Assembly: GCA_033782935.1 (NCBI GenBank)
Contig: JAWQEG010000007.1
Location: forward strand, 143,851-207,850
Reading direction: 5' to 3'
Source of the DNA: Petrolisthes cinctipes
Taxonomy: Eukaryota > Arthropoda > Malacostraca > Decapoda > Porcellanidae
DNA: 64,000 nucleotides
Under the pieces are notes generated by a model, which was given only the letters and a program-made list of their open reading frames with translations, did not search any database and had not been told where the DNA came from. The number at the start of each line of letters is the position of its first letter. Within the stretch, counting starts at the first letter, position 1. Positions 61,932 through 64,000 of the stretch are shown here, one piece after another. Made by a program: the position numbers and the translations under genes.

Positions 61932-63169
61932 GTGACTAGCAACAGGTGATAATTTTTCTCCTGGGAAGGTGATCCTGAGGGGGAAGAGAATGATACTCTC
62001 TGACTCTTATCACATGACTGGGCCCATTGGTTCATTTATGTGTACATCCTTAATGTACAAAGAAAGGGACAAAGAAGAAGATGATACAGAAGAAAAGGAA
62101 CTAAATTGTTTTCTCTATCCGTCACTGCAAACATTGGAAGACTAACTGTTGGTGTGTTCTTATCATTATTGTAGAGATGTTAAAGATTATTTTATTGTGC
62201 CAAGGCAGTACCAGGGTAGTGCATTGCCAGCGTTATCGCCTTCCGTCCAACTTGCCTTGGTTCGGTAATCATCACTGCTTAGAAACCTGTTAGAGAGGGG
62301 TAGTGTCTTCCTGTAACCTCAGTGTTCTACATGCCCGAGCTATGTAGAATGTATTTCCATCACTAACTGTCCAGAGGATATTTTTATGTAGTAATGAATC
62401 ACACCATAGAGTACTTAATTAATGTGGCTACAATACTAAGCCCATGTCACTAGTTCTTCAAAACCAATCGAGTTACTCGGTCCGGATGTCGTGAGAATGT
62501 GCTGGGATGATCATTTTTCACCTCCGGGGATGTGGTTTCACTGTGGGAGAACGTTTTCTGTGTTTGCTTTAATTGTTTGGTATCTCTCCCCCCCCCCCTC
62601 CCCCCCCCCACACACAAGAGGTTGCAGGATGAAACATAGGGGGATCGTGATGAAATTTTATAGGATGTTCCCAGTCATTGATAGAAATCATGAAAGTTCT
62701 CGGAAAGTGTGTCAGAGAACAAGGACGCCAGCGGTACTTTTTTCTCACTGGTGGAGGAAGGAATCTTTTCTGCATGCACTTTGTTTGTACTTTTGCTGTT
62801 GCTGAGGTTTAATTCAGTGTAATTAGGACTAACACAGATTATTATTATTAATATTATTATTATTATCGGTTGTAAATTTGTTTACGTTTTATATCTTTCT
62901 CTGTGTGCGAGCGTGAGTATTTCATAAGATTTTTTTATATTTTTTTTATCATTTGAAGGATAAGGACACCATAGTACAGATTCTAAAGCCAAAGAAGTTT
63001 TCCCAATGACCGACCTGACTGCCATCGTACCAGCTAAAAATATCAAATCCAAAATAAAGAATTGTGTAGATTCTTTTTTTCCTGCCAAATCTAGGTGGTC
63101 CAAACTTCATTTAATTGCTCTTTCTATTTCTGTCAGTCTCCTGCATTTGGGGTATGATATCAGTCATTA

Positions 63170-63335
63170 TTCTGGTAGTACTGCAGTTAATGGTCTACCA
63201 AGTGACTTAGTGATTGCAACACAATAAACCCAATAATGATGATGTATTGTAGTTACATAGTCTTACATCTTCTATATGTTGTAAACCCTCGAAATCAACA
63301 GCTTGTGTACGAGTTGTTGTGGCTAATAGTACAAC
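63170..63335. repeat. Interspersed repeat (SINE-like), copy 2
   Basis: AATGGTCTACCAAGTGACTT then GTGATTGCAA, AGTTACATAGTCTTAC and TTGTAAACCCTCGAAAT, parallel to the 45055 copy. Confidence 0.65.
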
Positions 63336-63408
63336 ACACAGTTCATAAATATAATGACTGTATAATATTATGCAGTCGTAATGGCAACTTCATATACCAT
63401 TTTTAATT

Positions 63409-63535
63409 AAGGGGGTAACACATTATTGGTACATTAGAGTGCTTTAATTCCTCCAAAAGTATGTCAGGAAACAGGACTAGATGAGCAAATATAATGGTGG
63501 TCTGTTGCTTGAAATAGTTTGGAGGAGTCAATTAT
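63409..63535. mobile_element. Palindromic TTAA MITE, subfamily B, right end missing
   Basis: Starts TTAAGGGGGTAACACATTAT; ATTCCTCCAAAAGTATGTCA mirrors GAAATAGTTTGGAGGAGTCA. Confidence 0.75.
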
Positions 63536-64000
63536 GGACTAATGAATGGATAAGCAATGTTTATGAATGATATTAGTGGCAAATATAGCAAATGCAACCT
63601 GAAACTCAAGTACACGCTTTTAAATTCCCAGGTACAACTAACCATACCAATACCTGATTTACTGTATTTTGTAGGCTAAATGTAAATACAAATACTGTAA
63701 GTATTGTTTATATTTAGAGTACCGTACTTGGTGAGTGATAATCCGTCGCGCCTGTAATGGGTACCTTGTAGCCTCAGATCCCAATTGAGGTAAATAAGAG
63801 AAACAACAAAATACCGATAGATATTATGGCGTTTCTGTTTGGGTGTTTACGTGCCAGCTTCCCCCCCCCCCCCCTTTGGGCTCGGTGCTAGTTCCTATTG
63901 AAATAAATAAAATATCTTGGTTATTAATATCCTCTGTCAGGAGCAACGTGGGAAAAAATCTTCTGATGTTGACTAGAATAAAGCGAAAGTATTTGTAGTG

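Larger units (their letters stand above)
61502..64000. other. Noncoding region upstream of protease exon E
   Basis: No signal-peptide exon recognised on the minus strand. Contains a hairpin, a SINE-like repeat copy, a MITE, and poly-C runs at about 62588-62610 and 63861-63875. Confidence 0.55.

Overview
This is a eukaryotic, AT-rich genomic window with long introns, many microsatellites and dense short palindromic transposons. Gene content and texture suggest an arthropod, most likely a crustacean and plausibly a decapod. That is an inference from three things: very long (CA)n, (GA)n, (CT)n and (TA)n arrays; an S1 protease whose specificity pocket resembles crab brachyurins; and non-LTR and TTAA-type foldback elements. 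No prokaryotic feature, CRISPR array or rRNA was seen. Open frames alone mislead here because most are low-complexity repeats, so genes were assembled exon by exon from splice sites, phases and protein motifs.

Layout. Positions 1-27,910 hold no gene I can support: microsatellites, minisatellites, pyrimidine tracts, many palindromic MITEs, and the 3' tail of a dead LINE at about 22.6-23.0 kb. They are either intergenic or a long upstream intron. Positions 27,911-40,203 (+) hold the 3' eleven coding exons of a ferric-chelate reductase 1-type protein (reeler end, Thr/Pro-rich stalk, DOMON, cytochrome b561 core, tail); all exon phases join and the 5' exons were not found. Positions 44,794-48,201 (+) hold a complete four-exon gene for a CFAP97/Hemingway-type ciliary protein, with a perfect RFX X-box 118 bp upstream of its ATG. 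Positions 50,404-61,501 (-) hold a secreted chymotrypsin-fold serine protease, converging on the ciliary gene across a 2.2 kb gap. Its 5' end (signal peptide) was not found. 61.5-64 kb is noncoding with MITE and SINE-like repeats.

The most exciting feature is the protease. Two consecutive segments of its catalytic domain are each encoded twice in tandem: B' then B (carrying the catalytic Asp), then A' then A (carrying the 122-191 region). The shared exons carry the catalytic His and Ser. B' and B have identical entry and exit phases, as do A' and A, and both A copies keep the same five cysteines. This predicts mutually exclusive splicing and up to four protease isoforms from one locus; the B' and A' versions carry extra loops of about 24 and 46 residues.

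The second theme is a family of about 20 copies of a roughly 150-bp foldback MITE with TTAA ends, in at least three subfamilies. One copy is nested inside another, and two sit within about 25 bp of 5' splice sites of the ciliary and protease genes. Other hairpin elements (a Tc1/mariner-type MITE and two or three unrelated foldbacks) are also described. The three genes show no obvious functional link to one another.
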